Of a stretch of 64,000 nt of DNA, positions 52,805 to 62,045 are shown in pieces. The notes under the pieces were generated by a model. The model was not told the origin of the DNA. It saw only the letters and a program-made list of their open reading frames with translations, and ran no database searches. How positions within the stretch are numbered: the stretch's first letter is position 1; every line of letters begins with the position of its first letter. The position numbers were made by a program, and so were the translations under genes. Source of the stretch: DATCMU01 sp036563245. GTDB taxonomy: Bacteria; Pseudomonadota; Alphaproteobacteria; Rhizobiales; Devosiaceae. The DNA lies in assembly GCA_036563245.1 (NCBI GenBank), contig DATCMU010000012.1, positions 1-64,000 of the forward strand, written 5' to 3'.

Positions 52805-53095
52805 TTACGACTCGATCACGCCCATGATGTCGGTCTCTTTCATGATCAGGAGGTCCTGACCGTCGAGCTTGACCTCGGTGCCGCTCCACTTGCCGAACAG
52901 CACGCGGTCGCCGGCCTTGACGTCGAGCGGACGCAGGTTGCCGTTCTCGTCGCGCGCGCCGGGGCCGACGGAGACGATGATGCCTTCGGAGGGCTTCTCC
53001 TTGGCGGTGTCGGGAATGATGATGCCGCCAGCGGTCTTTTCTTCGCTATCAACGCGCCGAACGACAACTCGGTCGTGCAGGGGACGGAAGCTCAT
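52805..53095 (-). CDS. groES: Co-chaperonin GroES (10 kDa)
   Basis: A 96-residue co-chaperonin that caps GroEL. It has the MSFRPLHDRVVVRR start, the mobile-loop region (EEKTAGGIIIPDTAKEKP) and GDRVLFGKWSG. GGAGC lies just upstream of the ATG. It is the first gene of the groES-groEL operon, with promoter and CIRCE element immediately upstream. Confidence 0.99.
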   Translation of the reverse strand: MSFRPLHDRVVVRRVDSEEKTAGGIIIPDTAKEKPSEGIIVSVGPGARDENGNLRPLDVKAGDRVLFGKWSGTEVKLDGQDLLIMKETDIMGVIES

Positions 53096-53151
53096 GGTTG
53101 CTCCTTAAGGGTTCTCTTGAAACGCTTGTTTCGCTGCTGATGTTTCAATTG

Positions 53152-53178
53152 TTAGCACTCACACAAGGGGAGTGCTAA
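53152..53178. promoter_or_regulatory. CIRCE operator (HrcA site)
   Basis: TTAGCACTC-N9-GAGTGCTAA, a perfect 9-9-9 match to the CIRCE consensus, lies 57 bases before groES and just downstream of its promoter. HrcA binding here represses groESL and is relieved on heat shock. Confidence 0.97.
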
Positions 53179-53189
53179 CAGCGCTTGCG

Positions 53190-53218
53190 GATATAGGTTC
53201 GGCCGAATTTTCTGTCAA
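53190..53218 (-). promoter_or_regulatory. groESL vegetative promoter
   Basis: On the minus strand TTGACA (53218-53213) and TATATC (53195-53190) are separated by exactly 17 bases. The expected start, near 53183, is just before the CIRCE element, so HrcA would block the first transcribed bases. Confidence 0.85.
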
Positions 53219-53401
53219 GTGAGGGAGGCCAGCGGATTTTGGCCTTGCGCAAAATTGGCCGTGCCGGCCTTGATCCGCGCGCTTGCGAAGGCCGCGGTGG
53301 CCGGTTTCCCTTTGCCGTGGTGGCTTTTCCTCATCCCGACGGACCACGCTTGGCCGCTGCCGCGCCTCGCACCAGTTGGGACATGGGAAATGCGACACCG
53401 G

Positions 53402-53433
53402 AAAAAGCCCGGCAGCGCCTGCGCGGGCCGGGC
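53402..53433 (-). terminator. Terminator of the NtrC-type regulator gene
   Basis: On the minus strand GCCCGGC and GCCGGGC pair across a GC-rich 13-base loop and are followed by TTTTTCC. The stem begins 16 bases after the regulator stop. Between this and the groESL promoter (53219-53401) no gene is supported. Confidence 0.85.
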
Positions 53434-53448
53434 CCGATCGTTCTGGCT

Positions 53449-54897
53449 TCAGGCGGCCGCCATGCCGTCAGTGTCGGCGTCGCCCACCTGTTCCCAGATC
53501 TGGCGCTTGCGATAAATGGTCGACGGGCTGATTTCCAGCGCGGCCGCGGCGCGGGCGATATTGCCCCCGAATGCGGCCACGGCTTCCTCGATGATTCTTT
53601 GCTCCTGGCGCCACAGGGGCAGGATTTCCCGCAGCGCGGACTCTGCCGCGCAGGACGCCGTGTCCCATGTGCCCGAAGCGCGCGCCTCTATTTCGGCAGC
53701 ACCGATCATCTGCGGCTCGACAAGGGCGCCATCGAACATTGAGGCTATCTTTTTGACCAGGTTCTGCAACTGCCGCACATTGCCAGGCCAGTCCCGGGCC
53801 ACCAGCAGATCCGCGGCTTCGGCGGTAAAGTCGCGGAAGGCCTTGTTGCGTTCCGTCGCGCTGCGAACCAGAAAATGGCGCGCGAGCGGCATGATATCGG
53901 CTGGCCTTTGCCTAAGCGGGGGCAGATGGATGGGCAGTACGTGCAACCGGTAGAAGAGGTCTTCGCGGAACTGCCGGTCGGCGATCATCTGCATGGGGTT
54001 GCGGCTGGTCGCGCAAACCACGCGCACATCGAGCGTGCGCGCGGTCGTCTCGCCAACTCTTGACGCCATTCCCGTCTGCAGGAAGCGCAGGAGTTTGCCT
54101 TGCGCGCTGATGTCCATCGCACCGATTTCGTCGAGAAACAGCGTCCCCCCCGAAGCGCGCTCCATCGCGCCGGACCGGTCCTCATCCATTCCCGGCAGCG
54201 CCCCCCTGGAGGCGCCGAACAATTCGCATTCGAGCGATTCGGGCTTCATCGACGCGCAGTCCACGACCACGAAAGGCTGATCGTTCCGCGGCCCCCGCTG
54301 ATGCAGCGCCTCGGCACAGACCTGCTTGCCCGTTCCGCGTTCGCCGGTGATGAACACGGGCGCCGCTGACGGGGCAATGCGCTCGACCTGCTCGTAGACA
54401 TATTGCATCTGGCTGGACATGCCGATGAAACCGACAAAGTCTGCCATCGCGCCGGCCTGTGCCGCGTCGGACTGGAGGGCGCGCGCCTTGCCGTGCCGCT
54501 GCGCCAGTTCCTCGATGCGGGCTGCGAGCGAACTGGCCGCCACAGGCTTGGAGATGCAGTCATGGGCGCCGGCGCGCATTGCCGCCAGCGCAGCGGAAAC
54601 GGACCCGCCATCCGCCATGGCAATGATCAGCGCGCCATCGGCCAGCCGGGCCAGCCGCCCCATGGCGTCCTCCTGGGCATGCGAGATGTCGCACAGGCTG
54701 GAAAGATCCGCCAGGACCAGCTCGAACCGCCCGGACTTGAGCAGGTCGATTGCGGCGCGTCCCGAATCGAGCGCATCGATCCGGCACTGTGCCGGAAGCA
54801 GCGCAAGCAGATCCGCGCTCAGGCCCTCACGGCTCCGAGCGTCCGCCTCCACGATCATCGCGCGGATCGAGGTGTCCGATCCGTCTTGCGTTCCCAT
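53449..54897 (-). CDS. NtrC-family response regulator with degenerate GAFTGA loop
   Basis: A 482-residue protein with a receiver domain (about 12-128; Asp64 and Lys117 as phospho-site and conserved Lys), an AAA+ domain (about 155-390; Walker A GERGTGKQ 185-192, Walker B GGTLFLDEIG) and a Fis-type helix-turn-helix (about 435-470). The sigma-54 contact loop, normally GAFTGA, reads GALPGM at 232-237. It may therefore not open sigma-54 promoters and could act with sigma-70 or as a repressor, as known for some NtrC and TyrR relatives. Start 54897 is favoured because earlier starts add sequence overlapping the divergent gene. No kinase gene is adjacent. Confidence 0.85.
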   Translation of the reverse strand: MGTQDGSDTSIRAMIVEADARSREGLSADLLALLPAQCRIDALDSGRAAIDLLKSGRFELVLADLSSLCDISHAQEDAMGRLARLADGALIIAMADGGSVSAALAAMRAGAHDCISKPVAASSLAARIEELAQRHGKARALQSDAAQAGAMADFVGFIGMSSQMQYVYEQVERIAPSAAPVFITGERGTGKQVCAEALHQRGPRNDQPFVVVDCASMKPESLECELFGASRGALPGMDEDRSGAMERASGGTLFLDEIGAMDISAQGKLLRFLQTGMASRVGETTARTLDVRVVCATSRNPMQMIADRQFREDLFYRLHVLPIHLPPLRQRPADIMPLARHFLVRSATERNKAFRDFTAEAADLLVARDWPGNVRQLQNLVKKIASMFDGALVEPQMIGAAEIEARASGTWDTASCAAESALREILPLWRQEQRIIEEAVAAFGGNIARAAAALEISPSTIYRKRQIWEQVGDADTDGMAAA

Positions 54898-55068
54898 ACC
54901 TGTCCCGTGCTCCTGGTTGTTGCGCGGCCAGGGGCCCCGCACGCGCTTGCCTACACTTTTGCCCATTACGGTAAACAAACCGTATGGAGCGCGATGCTTT
55001 TGCGCCGGCCCAAGCGGTGGTAAGAGAAAAGCCGATGCTGTTCTCAACCCCGGGCGGGGAATCCGGCT

Positions 55069-56301
55069 TTGCAGGCTCTTGTGTATTTGTTCATTGCGGT
55101 CGCCGGGCTCGGCATTGGGGCAACCGCCTATTTCGGGCTCACCTTCACCCCAATCGAATCGGCGCTTGCGGCCCTTGTTGCGCTTTCGCTGCTTCTGCTG
55201 GTCCTGGAGCGCACATTGCGCAACCGTGCCGAAAAGCGCCTCGAAGCCGCCATCGACGACCTGACGCGGCTGGCAGGGGCAGGCACCCAAGCGAACGAGA
55301 TTCTCGGTCAGCGCGTCAACACCCTGTATGACCAGGACGCAGGCAACCGTCTCGACGTCGTGGAGGCTGACGTGTCCGTGCTGGGGACGGTGGTGCGCCA
55401 GGTCGCCGAAGCCGTCGCCGACCTGGAGGCGGAGCGCAACAGGGCCAGAACCGTCGAGGAGCGGGCGCCAGCAGAACCGGTCGCAAGGCCTGCGGCCGCC
55501 ACTGAACCCGAGCCGGTCATCCCGCTCGAAATGCTCAAGCAGGCGATCGCGGACGGACGGCTGGTCTTTCATGCGCGCCGCATCGTCACACTGCCGCAGC
55601 GCCGGGTTTTCGGCCATGATCTGGTTCCGCGACTCCAGATGGAGGACGGCGAACTGGCCGATCCGCCCGATTTCATGCCGCGTCGCTCCGGCGAACCGGT
55701 CATTCGCAGAATCGAGCGCATGGCCTGCGACGAAGCTGTGGCCCAGGTCCGCCGCGCCCGGACACAGGGTAACGCGCAACGGCTCTTCGTGCCTCTGAGC
55801 CGGGCCACGCTTTCCGACCAGGTTTCGGTGGACCAGATCGTTGCGGTCCTCGATGCAAACCGCGCCATCAACGACCACATCGCCTTCGTGCTCCCGCAAC
55901 GAGACTGGGTTGCCATGGCCGACAAGGAACAGGCCGCGGTCTCGGCCATGGTCAAGAAGGGTGCTTCCTTTTCCATCGCCGATCTCGCATCGCTCCGGCT
56001 CGACTTCGCCGATCTGAGCGCGCGTGGCGTCACTTCGGTTCGTGTCGACGCCAGAAGGTTCGTGGAGGAGCCCGAAACCCTTACCGATTTCCACAGTTCC
56101 GACATCGCTGCCTATGCCAGACGCTTCGAGATCGAACTCATGGCCACCGGCGTATCGAGCGAACAGCAGGTTCTTTCGCTCATCGAGGATGGCGTTGGCG
56201 TTGCCACCGGGCCGCAGTTTGCCGATCTTGCGCCCTTGCAGTCCGATGGCGAATCCGCGGATACCGCGTCACGCGAACTGGCGCGCCGCGCCCGGAACTG
56301 A
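55069..56301 (+). CDS. Membrane protein with degenerate EAL domain
   Basis: A 410-residue protein with two N-terminal membrane helices (about 3-24 and 28-48), a coiled-coil-like linker (50-130) and a C-terminal EAL-type barrel (about 152-385). The EAL signature position reads GHDLVPRL (H183-D-L), and the acidic metal ligands and DDFG-type segment are not recognisable, so c-di-GMP hydrolysis is unlikely. Such domains often bind c-di-GMP or a protein partner instead. It starts at TTG with GGGGA nine bases upstream and diverges from the NtrC-type gene, suggesting joint regulation. Confidence 0.8.
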   Translation: MQALVYLFIAVAGLGIGATAYFGLTFTPIESALAALVALSLLLLVLERTLRNRAEKRLEAAIDDLTRLAGAGTQANEILGQRVNTLYDQDAGNRLDVVEADVSVLGTVVRQVAEAVADLEAERNRARTVEERAPAEPVARPAAATEPEPVIPLEMLKQAIADGRLVFHARRIVTLPQRRVFGHDLVPRLQMEDGELADPPDFMPRRSGEPVIRRIERMACDEAVAQVRRARTQGNAQRLFVPLSRATLSDQVSVDQIVAVLDANRAINDHIAFVLPQRDWVAMADKEQAAVSAMVKKGASFSIADLASLRLDFADLSARGVTSVRVDARRFVEEPETLTDFHSSDIAAYARRFEIELMATGVSSEQQVLSLIEDGVGVATGPQFADLAPLQSDGESADTASRELARRARN

Positions 56302-56331
56302 CCAGCACGAGCATTCAGGGGTCCTCAGGAC

Positions 56332-57195
56332 ATGACCGACGCCAAGGGCGCCATCCCGGGCCTGTCAGCAATTGCCGACAAATACGACGCCCTTCTGTGC
56401 GACGTGTGGGGCGTGCTCCACAACGGCGCCGGCGCTTTTCCCGATGCGGTGGAGGCTTTGCTGAACTACCGGCGCCAGGGCGGACGCGTTGTGTTGGTGA
56501 CCAATGCCCCGCGTCCCGCGCCGCCGCTTCTTGCCCGTCTCGACCATTTCGGCGTGCCGCGCGAGGCATATGACGGGCTTGTCAGTTCGGGCGATGTGAC
56601 GCGGGAATTGATCGTGCCTTACGCCGGCAAGACCATCGAGCGTGTCGGCCCGCAAAAGGACGAGGCTCTTTTCGAAGGGCTCGATCTGCGGTTCGGCTCG
56701 GCCGCCGAGGCCTCGGTGGTCGTGATTTCCGACCTCGATGATGTCGACCAGCCGCTCTCGGTCTACGACGAACGCATGGATGTCTGGCTGGAACGCGGGC
56801 TGACCATGATCTGCGCCAATCCCGACAAGGTGGTGGACGAGGGCGGCCGGCTGATCTACTGCGCCGGCGCAGTTGCCGACATCTATCAATCCAGGGGCGG
56901 CCATGTCGTGATGGCTGGCAAGCCCTATCGCCCGATCTATGACAAGGCGATGCGCCTCCTCAGCGACGCGGCGGGGCATGATTTCGACACAGCGCGCCTG
57001 CTCGCGGTGGGCGACAGCGTGCGCACCGACGCCCGAGGAGCGGCAGAACTGGGCATCGATCTGTTGTTCGTCACCGGCTCGATCCATGCCGAGGAACTCG
57101 ATGCCTTCGGCAAGCCCGACCCGCAGGCCATTGCGAACCTGGTGGCGCCCAGCGGCGCGAACATGATCGGCTACCTGTCGCTGCTGACCTGGTAG
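56332..57195 (+). CDS. HAD-superfamily class IIA hydrolase (TIGR01459 type)
   Basis: A 287-residue HAD phosphatase. Motif I is CDVWGVLHNG with nucleophile Asp24; the position two residues later is Trp rather than Asp, as is usual in this subgroup. LVTNAPRP (motif II) and VGDSVRTDARGAAELGID (motif IV) follow. The family resembles NagD/4-nitrophenyl phosphatases of unknown physiological substrate. In alphaproteobacteria it is commonly next to ribF, as here, so a link to flavin or nucleotide phosphate turnover is possible. AGGAC lies directly before the ATG. Confidence 0.9.
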   Translation: MTDAKGAIPGLSAIADKYDALLCDVWGVLHNGAGAFPDAVEALLNYRRQGGRVVLVTNAPRPAPPLLARLDHFGVPREAYDGLVSSGDVTRELIVPYAGKTIERVGPQKDEALFEGLDLRFGSAAEASVVVISDLDDVDQPLSVYDERMDVWLERGLTMICANPDKVVDEGGRLIYCAGAVADIYQSRGGHVVMAGKPYRPIYDKAMRLLSDAAGHDFDTARLLAVGDSVRTDARGAAELGIDLLFVTGSIHAEELDAFGKPDPQAIANLVAPSGANMIGYLSLLTW

Positions 57196-57292
57196 CCGCC
57201 CGGAGGCGCGGCGATCCCCGGTGCTTGCAATCGGGGCGCGAAAGGGGCAGTTTCCGCGCCGCGCGATTTCATCCGGCCAGCGAGGAGCTGCG

Positions 57293-58297
57293 TTGTCTCG
57301 TTTTCTCCGACTGAACGGCCTGTCGGCCATTCCGCCCGAACTCAGGGGCGGCATTGTCGCAATCGGCAACTTCGACGGCTGCCACCTGGGGCATCAGGCC
57401 GTGTTCACCTGCGCGCTCGAGAAGGCCCGTGAGTTGGGCGTGCCCGCGCTCGTGCTTACCTTCGAGCCGCACCCGCGCGACGTCTTTGCGCCCGAACCCT
57501 TCATGTTCCGTCTCACCGGCGCCGATGCCAAGGCGCGGATCGCGGAAGGGGTCGGCATGGATGGTGTGGTGATTGCGCCGTTCGACCGCGAGTTTGCCAC
57601 CATCGAAGCCGAGGATTTCGTCGATCGCTTTCTGGTGGAGGCGCTGGGCGCCCGGGGCGTGGTGGTCGGGGCCGACTTCCATTTTGGCAAGGCGCGGCGT
57701 GGAACGCCTGAATTTCTCAGGGCGGCGGGGCAGGCGCGCGGCTTCGAAGTCACCCAGATCGGGTTGCTCGAGGATGGGTATGAGCCGGTTTCCTCTTCGC
57801 GGGTCCGCGCGGCCCTTGCGGCCGCGGAACTTGAGACCGCGAACCGCCTGCTCGGCTACCACTGGTTCGTGGAGGGCGAGGTTGTGGTCGGCGATCGGCG
57901 CGGCCGCGAGCTTGGCTTCCCCACCGCCAATATTGCCATGCCGGAAAGTTTCCAGTTGGCGCAGGGGGTCTATGCGGTGCGTGCGCGCGTCGGCGATGAC
58001 CTGTTCGATGGCGTGGCCAGTTTCGGCAAACCCATGTTCGACGCGGGCCCGCCGCCGTTCGAAACCCACCTGTTCGATACCGACCGCGACCTCTATGGCG
58101 CCCACATGGCTGTGGCTCTCCTGGGCTTTGTGCGCGGCCAGATGAAGTTCGACGGTCTTGACGCGTTGATCTCCGCCATGCACGACGACAGTGCGCGTGC
58201 CCGCCAGATGATCTCCGAGGCGCGCGCCCTGTCCGCCCTCGACATTCATCTTGGCTTCTTCGCGCAGGGGGACAAAGGGTCTGGCCGCGCCGGATAA
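57293..58297 (+). CDS. ribF: Bifunctional riboflavin kinase/FAD synthetase
   Basis: A 334-residue enzyme that makes FMN and then FAD. The N-terminal adenylyltransferase domain has GNFDGCHLGH and FEPHPRDVF, and SSSRVRAAL closes it. The C-terminal riboflavin kinase domain begins near GYHWFVEGEVVVGDRRGRELGFPTAN. TTG at 57293 is chosen because GAGGAG lies six bases upstream; the longer frame has no ribosome site. It sits in the common alphaproteobacterial order ribF-ileS-lspA. Confidence 0.94.
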   Translation: MSRFLRLNGLSAIPPELRGGIVAIGNFDGCHLGHQAVFTCALEKARELGVPALVLTFEPHPRDVFAPEPFMFRLTGADAKARIAEGVGMDGVVIAPFDREFATIEAEDFVDRFLVEALGARGVVVGADFHFGKARRGTPEFLRAAGQARGFEVTQIGLLEDGYEPVSSSRVRAALAAAELETANRLLGYHWFVEGEVVVGDRRGRELGFPTANIAMPESFQLAQGVYAVRARVGDDLFDGVASFGKPMFDAGPPPFETHLFDTDRDLYGAHMAVALLGFVRGQMKFDGLDALISAMHDDSARARQMISEARALSALDIHLGFFAQGDKGSGRAG

Positions 58298-58472
58298 CCG
58301 CTGTTACAAGCGTCGCGGCCCGTAGCATTCCCGGACGGTCGGAATCCGCTTCGCTTTCCGGGGACGCGACCACACCGCAGGTTGAACCGGTTCTTCGTTT
58401 CGCCGAAACGACGAAGCGGTTCTTGGAATTGAGGGGGCAACCGCGCCCCGCCCATCGCCCGATCGAGTTGCC

Positions 58473-61400
58473 ATGAACGATACCGCAGCACCTGAACAAG
58501 ACGCCAGGGACTATTCAAATACCCTGTTCCTGCCGCAGACCGACTTTCCCATGCGCGGCGGCCTGCCCCAGCGCGAGCCGGAGTGGCTCAAGCGCTGGGA
58601 GGACATGGACCTCTACGCCAGGCTGCGCGCCGACGCGGCGAGCCGCGACAAGTTCACCCTGCACGATGGCCCGCCCTACGCCAATGGCAACATCCATATC
58701 GGTCACGCGCTGAACAAGACGCTCAAGGACCTGGTTACCCGCTCGATGCAGATGCTGGGCTATAATGCGGCCTATGTGCCGGGCTGGGATTGTCACGGCC
58801 TGCCCATCGAATGGAAGATCGAGGAACAGTATCGCGCCCGCGGCCGGAACAAGGACGAGGTGCCGGTCAACGAGTTCCGCAAGGAATGCCGCGACTTCGC
58901 CCTCAAGTGGATCGACGTGCAGCGCGAGGAATTCAAGCGCCTCGGCATCACCGGCGACTGGCAGAACCCTTATCTGACCATGTCGTTCGACGCGGAGGCC
59001 CAGATCGCCCGCGAATTGATGAAATTCGCCATGTCCGGCCAGCTCTATCGCGGATCGAAGCCAGTGATGTGGTCGGTCGTGGAGCGCACGGCGCTGGCCG
59101 AGGCGGAAATCGAGTATCACGACTACGAGTCCGACACCATCTGGGTGAAGTTCCCCGTGAACAGCACCACCTCGATCGGGGTGGGGGACGACGAGGAACG
59201 CGCCAGGATCGACGAGTGGCTGCGCGGCGCCTATGTGCTGATCTGGACGACCACGCCATGGACCATCCCGGGCAACCGGGCCATCTCCTTTTCGTCGCGG
59301 ATCGATTATGGCCTTTACGAGGTCACCCAGCCCGATGATCCCGAGGCGCCGCGCTGGGCGCGGTTCGGCGAGCGCTACGTGATCGCCGACAATCTGGCTG
59401 CCGACGTCTTCGCGCGCGCCAAGGTCGAGGAGGGCGGCTGGAAGAAGGTTGCGAGCCTCAGCCCGATCGGCAATTTTCCTCAGACATGCGCGCATCCGCT
59501 CAAGGGGCTCGCCGGTGGTTACGCATTCGAGGTGCCCCTGCTCGACGGCGAGCACGTCACGGACGACGCGGGCACCGGTTTCGTGCATACCGCGCCCGGT
59601 CATGGCACCGACGACTTCGAGGTCTGGATGGCCAACAGCCGCCAGCTCAGGGCGCGCGGCATCGATCCGGCCATCCCGTTTACCGTTGACGACGCCGGCT
59701 ATTACACCGCCGACGTGCCCGGCCTTGGTCCGGATGCGGCCGAGGGCGCCGCGCGCGTAATCGATGACAAGGGCAACAAGGGCGACGCCAACAAGCGGGT
59801 GATCGCTGCCCTGGTCGAGGCGAACGCCCTGGTGGCGCGCGGGCGCCTCAAGCACCAGTACCCCCATTCGTGGCGGTCCAAGAAGCCGATCATCTTCCGC
59901 AACACCCCGCAATGGTTCGTCTACATGGACAAGGACCTTTCGGGCGAGGGCGATACCTTGCGCGCCCGGGCGCTGACCGCCATCGACCGGACCCGGTTCG
60001 TGCCGCCACAGGGCCAGAATCGCTTGCGTTCCATGATCCAGGATCGGCCCGACTGGGTTCTGTCGCGCCAGCGCGCCTGGGGCGTTCCCATCGCCATCTT
60101 CGTGAACGCGGGGACCGGAGAAATCCTCAAGGACGAAGATGTCAACGCCCGTATTGCCGACGCGTTCGAGGCCGAAGGCGCCGATGCCTGGTTTGCCGAT
60201 GGCGCGGCGGAGCGCTTCCTGGCCGGCCAATACGATGCAGCAGAATGGACCCAGGTCCGCGACATCCTTGATGTCTGGTTCGACAGCGGGTCCACCCATG
60301 CCTTCGTGTTGCGCAACTCCAAGAAGTGGCCCGACCTGAAATTCCCCGCCTCGCTCTATCTCGAGGGATCCGACCAGCACCGCGGCTGGTTCCACTCCTC
60401 GCTGCTGGAAAGTTGCGGCACCAATGGTCATGCGCCCTACGAGGCCGTGCTGACCCACGGATTCACCCAGGACGGGGAAGGGCGCAAGATGTCCAAATCG
60501 CTGGGCAATACCGTTGCCCCGCAGGACATCGTCAAGAAGTACGGCGCCGACATTCTCAGGCTGTGGACTGCCAGCACCGACTACTGGGAAGACCAGCGGC
60601 TGGGCGAGGAAATCCTCAAGACCACGGTGGAATCCTACCGCAAGCTGCGCAACACCATGCGCTGGATCCTCGGCAATCTCGCGCATTACCGGCCCGAAGA
60701 GGCGGTGGACCATGCCGACATGCCCGAACTCGAGCGCTATGTGCTTCACCGCCTGCACACGCTCGATGGCACCGTGCGCCAGGCCTATCGCGATTTCGAC
60801 TACAAGCGCGTGGTCTCGACCCTGTCCAATTTCATGAATCTCGAGCTCAGCGCCTTCTATTTCGATGTGCGCAAGGACGCCCTTTATTGCGATCCGATCT
60901 CGAGCGTGAAGCGCCGGGCAAGCCTGACCGTGCTCGATCGCCTGTTTGCCTGCCTGACGACATGGCTCGCCCCCGTGCTGGTCTTCACCATGGAAGAGGT
61001 CTGGCTGGCGCGTTACCCGCAAACCGAATCCTCCGTGCATCTCCAGCTTTTCCCGGATCTGCCGGCGCAATGGGCCGACGAACGGCTCGCCGAGCGCTGG
61101 TCGAGGATCCGCACCGTGCGACGCGTTGTCACCGGTGCACTGGAGATCGAGCGGCGCGAGAAGCGCATTGGCTCGTCGCTCGAGGCTGCCCCGAAAGTCT
61201 ATGTTTCGGACGCGGACCTGGTCGTGGCGCTGCACGGGCAGGACTTCGCGGAGATCTGCATCACCTCGGGCATCGAGATCGTGCAGAACGAGGGGCCGGC
61301 CGAGGCGTTCCGCCTCGAAGACGTGCCGGGCGTATCTGTGGTTCCCGCGCTCGCCGAGGGCCGGCGATGTGCAAGGTCCTGGAAGATCTTGCCCGACGTG

Positions 61401-61484
61401 GGCAGCGACGCCGATTATCCCGACCTCTCGCCCCGCGATGCGCTGGCCATGCGCGAGCGGTTGGCCGCCGGGCTTGACGCGTGA
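58473..61484 (+). CDS. ileS: Isoleucyl-tRNA synthetase
   Basis: A 1003-residue class I synthetase with HIGH (NIHIGHALNK), the CP1 editing domain containing the WTTTPWTIPGN threonine-rich stretch, KMSKS (GRKMSKSLGN) and a C-terminal tRNA-binding region. The C-terminal zinc ribbon of many bacterial IleRS is not evident, as in other alphaproteobacteria. The 175-bp gap upstream shows no T-box but has partly complementary TTCTTCGTTTCG/CGAAACGACGAAG segments (about 58391-58419) of unknown meaning. The stop overlaps lspA. Confidence 0.97.
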   Translation: MNDTAAPEQDARDYSNTLFLPQTDFPMRGGLPQREPEWLKRWEDMDLYARLRADAASRDKFTLHDGPPYANGNIHIGHALNKTLKDLVTRSMQMLGYNAAYVPGWDCHGLPIEWKIEEQYRARGRNKDEVPVNEFRKECRDFALKWIDVQREEFKRLGITGDWQNPYLTMSFDAEAQIARELMKFAMSGQLYRGSKPVMWSVVERTALAEAEIEYHDYESDTIWVKFPVNSTTSIGVGDDEERARIDEWLRGAYVLIWTTTPWTIPGNRAISFSSRIDYGLYEVTQPDDPEAPRWARFGERYVIADNLAADVFARAKVEEGGWKKVASLSPIGNFPQTCAHPLKGLAGGYAFEVPLLDGEHVTDDAGTGFVHTAPGHGTDDFEVWMANSRQLRARGIDPAIPFTVDDAGYYTADVPGLGPDAAEGAARVIDDKGNKGDANKRVIAALVEANALVARGRLKHQYPHSWRSKKPIIFRNTPQWFVYMDKDLSGEGDTLRARALTAIDRTRFVPPQGQNRLRSMIQDRPDWVLSRQRAWGVPIAIFVNAGTGEILKDEDVNARIADAFEAEGADAWFADGAAERFLAGQYDAAEWTQVRDILDVWFDSGSTHAFVLRNSKKWPDLKFPASLYLEGSDQHRGWFHSSLLESCGTNGHAPYEAVLTHGFTQDGEGRKMSKSLGNTVAPQDIVKKYGADILRLWTASTDYWEDQRLGEEILKTTVESYRKLRNTMRWILGNLAHYRPEEAVDHADMPELERYVLHRLHTLDGTVRQAYRDFDYKRVVSTLSNFMNLELSAFYFDVRKDALYCDPISSVKRRASLTVLDRLFACLTTWLAPVLVFTMEEVWLARYPQTESSVHLQLFPDLPAQWADERLAERWSRIRTVRRVVTGALEIERREKRIGSSLEAAPKVYVSDADLVVALHGQDFAEICITSGIEIVQNEGPAEAFRLEDVPGVSVVPALAEGRRCARSWKILPDVGSDADYPDLSPRDALAMRERLAAGLDA

Positions 61485-61957
61485 ACACACGCGGCGTCCG
61501 CCTCAGCCTCGTGCTCGGCGTCCTGGCTTTCGCCCTGGATCGGGGGCAGAAGGCCTTGATGCTGGATGTCTACGGCTGGCGGGGCGGCGAAGTGATTCAC
61601 GTTGCCCCGTTCTTCGACTACAGGTTGGTGTGGAATCCCGGCATTTCCTACGGGCTCCTGACCTTTCTGCCTCCCGTCGCCCTGCTTGGCATTGCGATTG
61701 CCGCGATGGTGGCGCTGGTGTGGTGGTGGGTAAAGGCGGAGGGCGCGCTGGTCCGCGCGGGGCTCGCCCTTGCGCTGGGGGGCGCGCTGTCCAACGCGCT
61801 GGATCGATGGCTCTATGGCGCGGTGGCGGACTTCTTCCACTTTCATCTGGGCGCGTGGTCGTTCTACATTTTCAACATCGCGGACACCGCGATCAGCCTT
61901 GGCGTCGTGCTTCTGGTGCTCGATTTGGCATTGCCCAGACGCATAAAACCCGTTTAA
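61481..61957 (+). CDS. lspA: Prolipoprotein signal peptidase (signal peptidase II)
   Basis: A 158-residue inner-membrane aspartyl protease that removes lipoprotein signal peptides. It has four hydrophobic helices and both catalytic Asp motifs, NALDRW and FNIADTAIS. GTG start overlaps the ileS stop by four bases (GTGA). The lipoproteins at 39735, 40093 and 62046 are natural substrates. Confidence 0.95.
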   Translation: MNTRGVRLSLVLGVLAFALDRGQKALMLDVYGWRGGEVIHVAPFFDYRLVWNPGISYGLLTFLPPVALLGIAIAAMVALVWWWVKAEGALVRAGLALALGGALSNALDRWLYGAVADFFHFHLGAWSFYIFNIADTAISLGVVLLVLDLALPRRIKPV

Positions 61958-62045
61958 TCGCAAAACGGCCAGAATCTGGCTTTACCGCCGGCCGTGAGCT
62001 ATAACGCCCGTGTCTCGGCGGCACGCAATTTCCAAGGGGCAGTTG

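Noticed and set aside
53219..53401. Small genes in the gap between groES and the regulator
   Set aside because: The short frames overlap the groESL promoter and the regulator terminator, have no ribosome sites, and show no recognisable domain.
54898..56094. Upstream extension of the NtrC-type regulator to 881 residues
   Set aside because: The extra part overlaps the EAL gene on the other strand and shows no domain. The start at 54897 gives the normal receiver N terminus.
58298..58472. T-box or other riboswitch before ileS
   Set aside because: No T-box sequence, specifier loop or terminator/antiterminator pair could be built; T-boxes are not expected in alphaproteobacteria.
58515..61490. Very long open frame on the minus strand opposite ileS
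   Set aside because: It is antisense to a certain ileS gene, lacks any recognisable domain, and arises from the GC-rich codon pattern.
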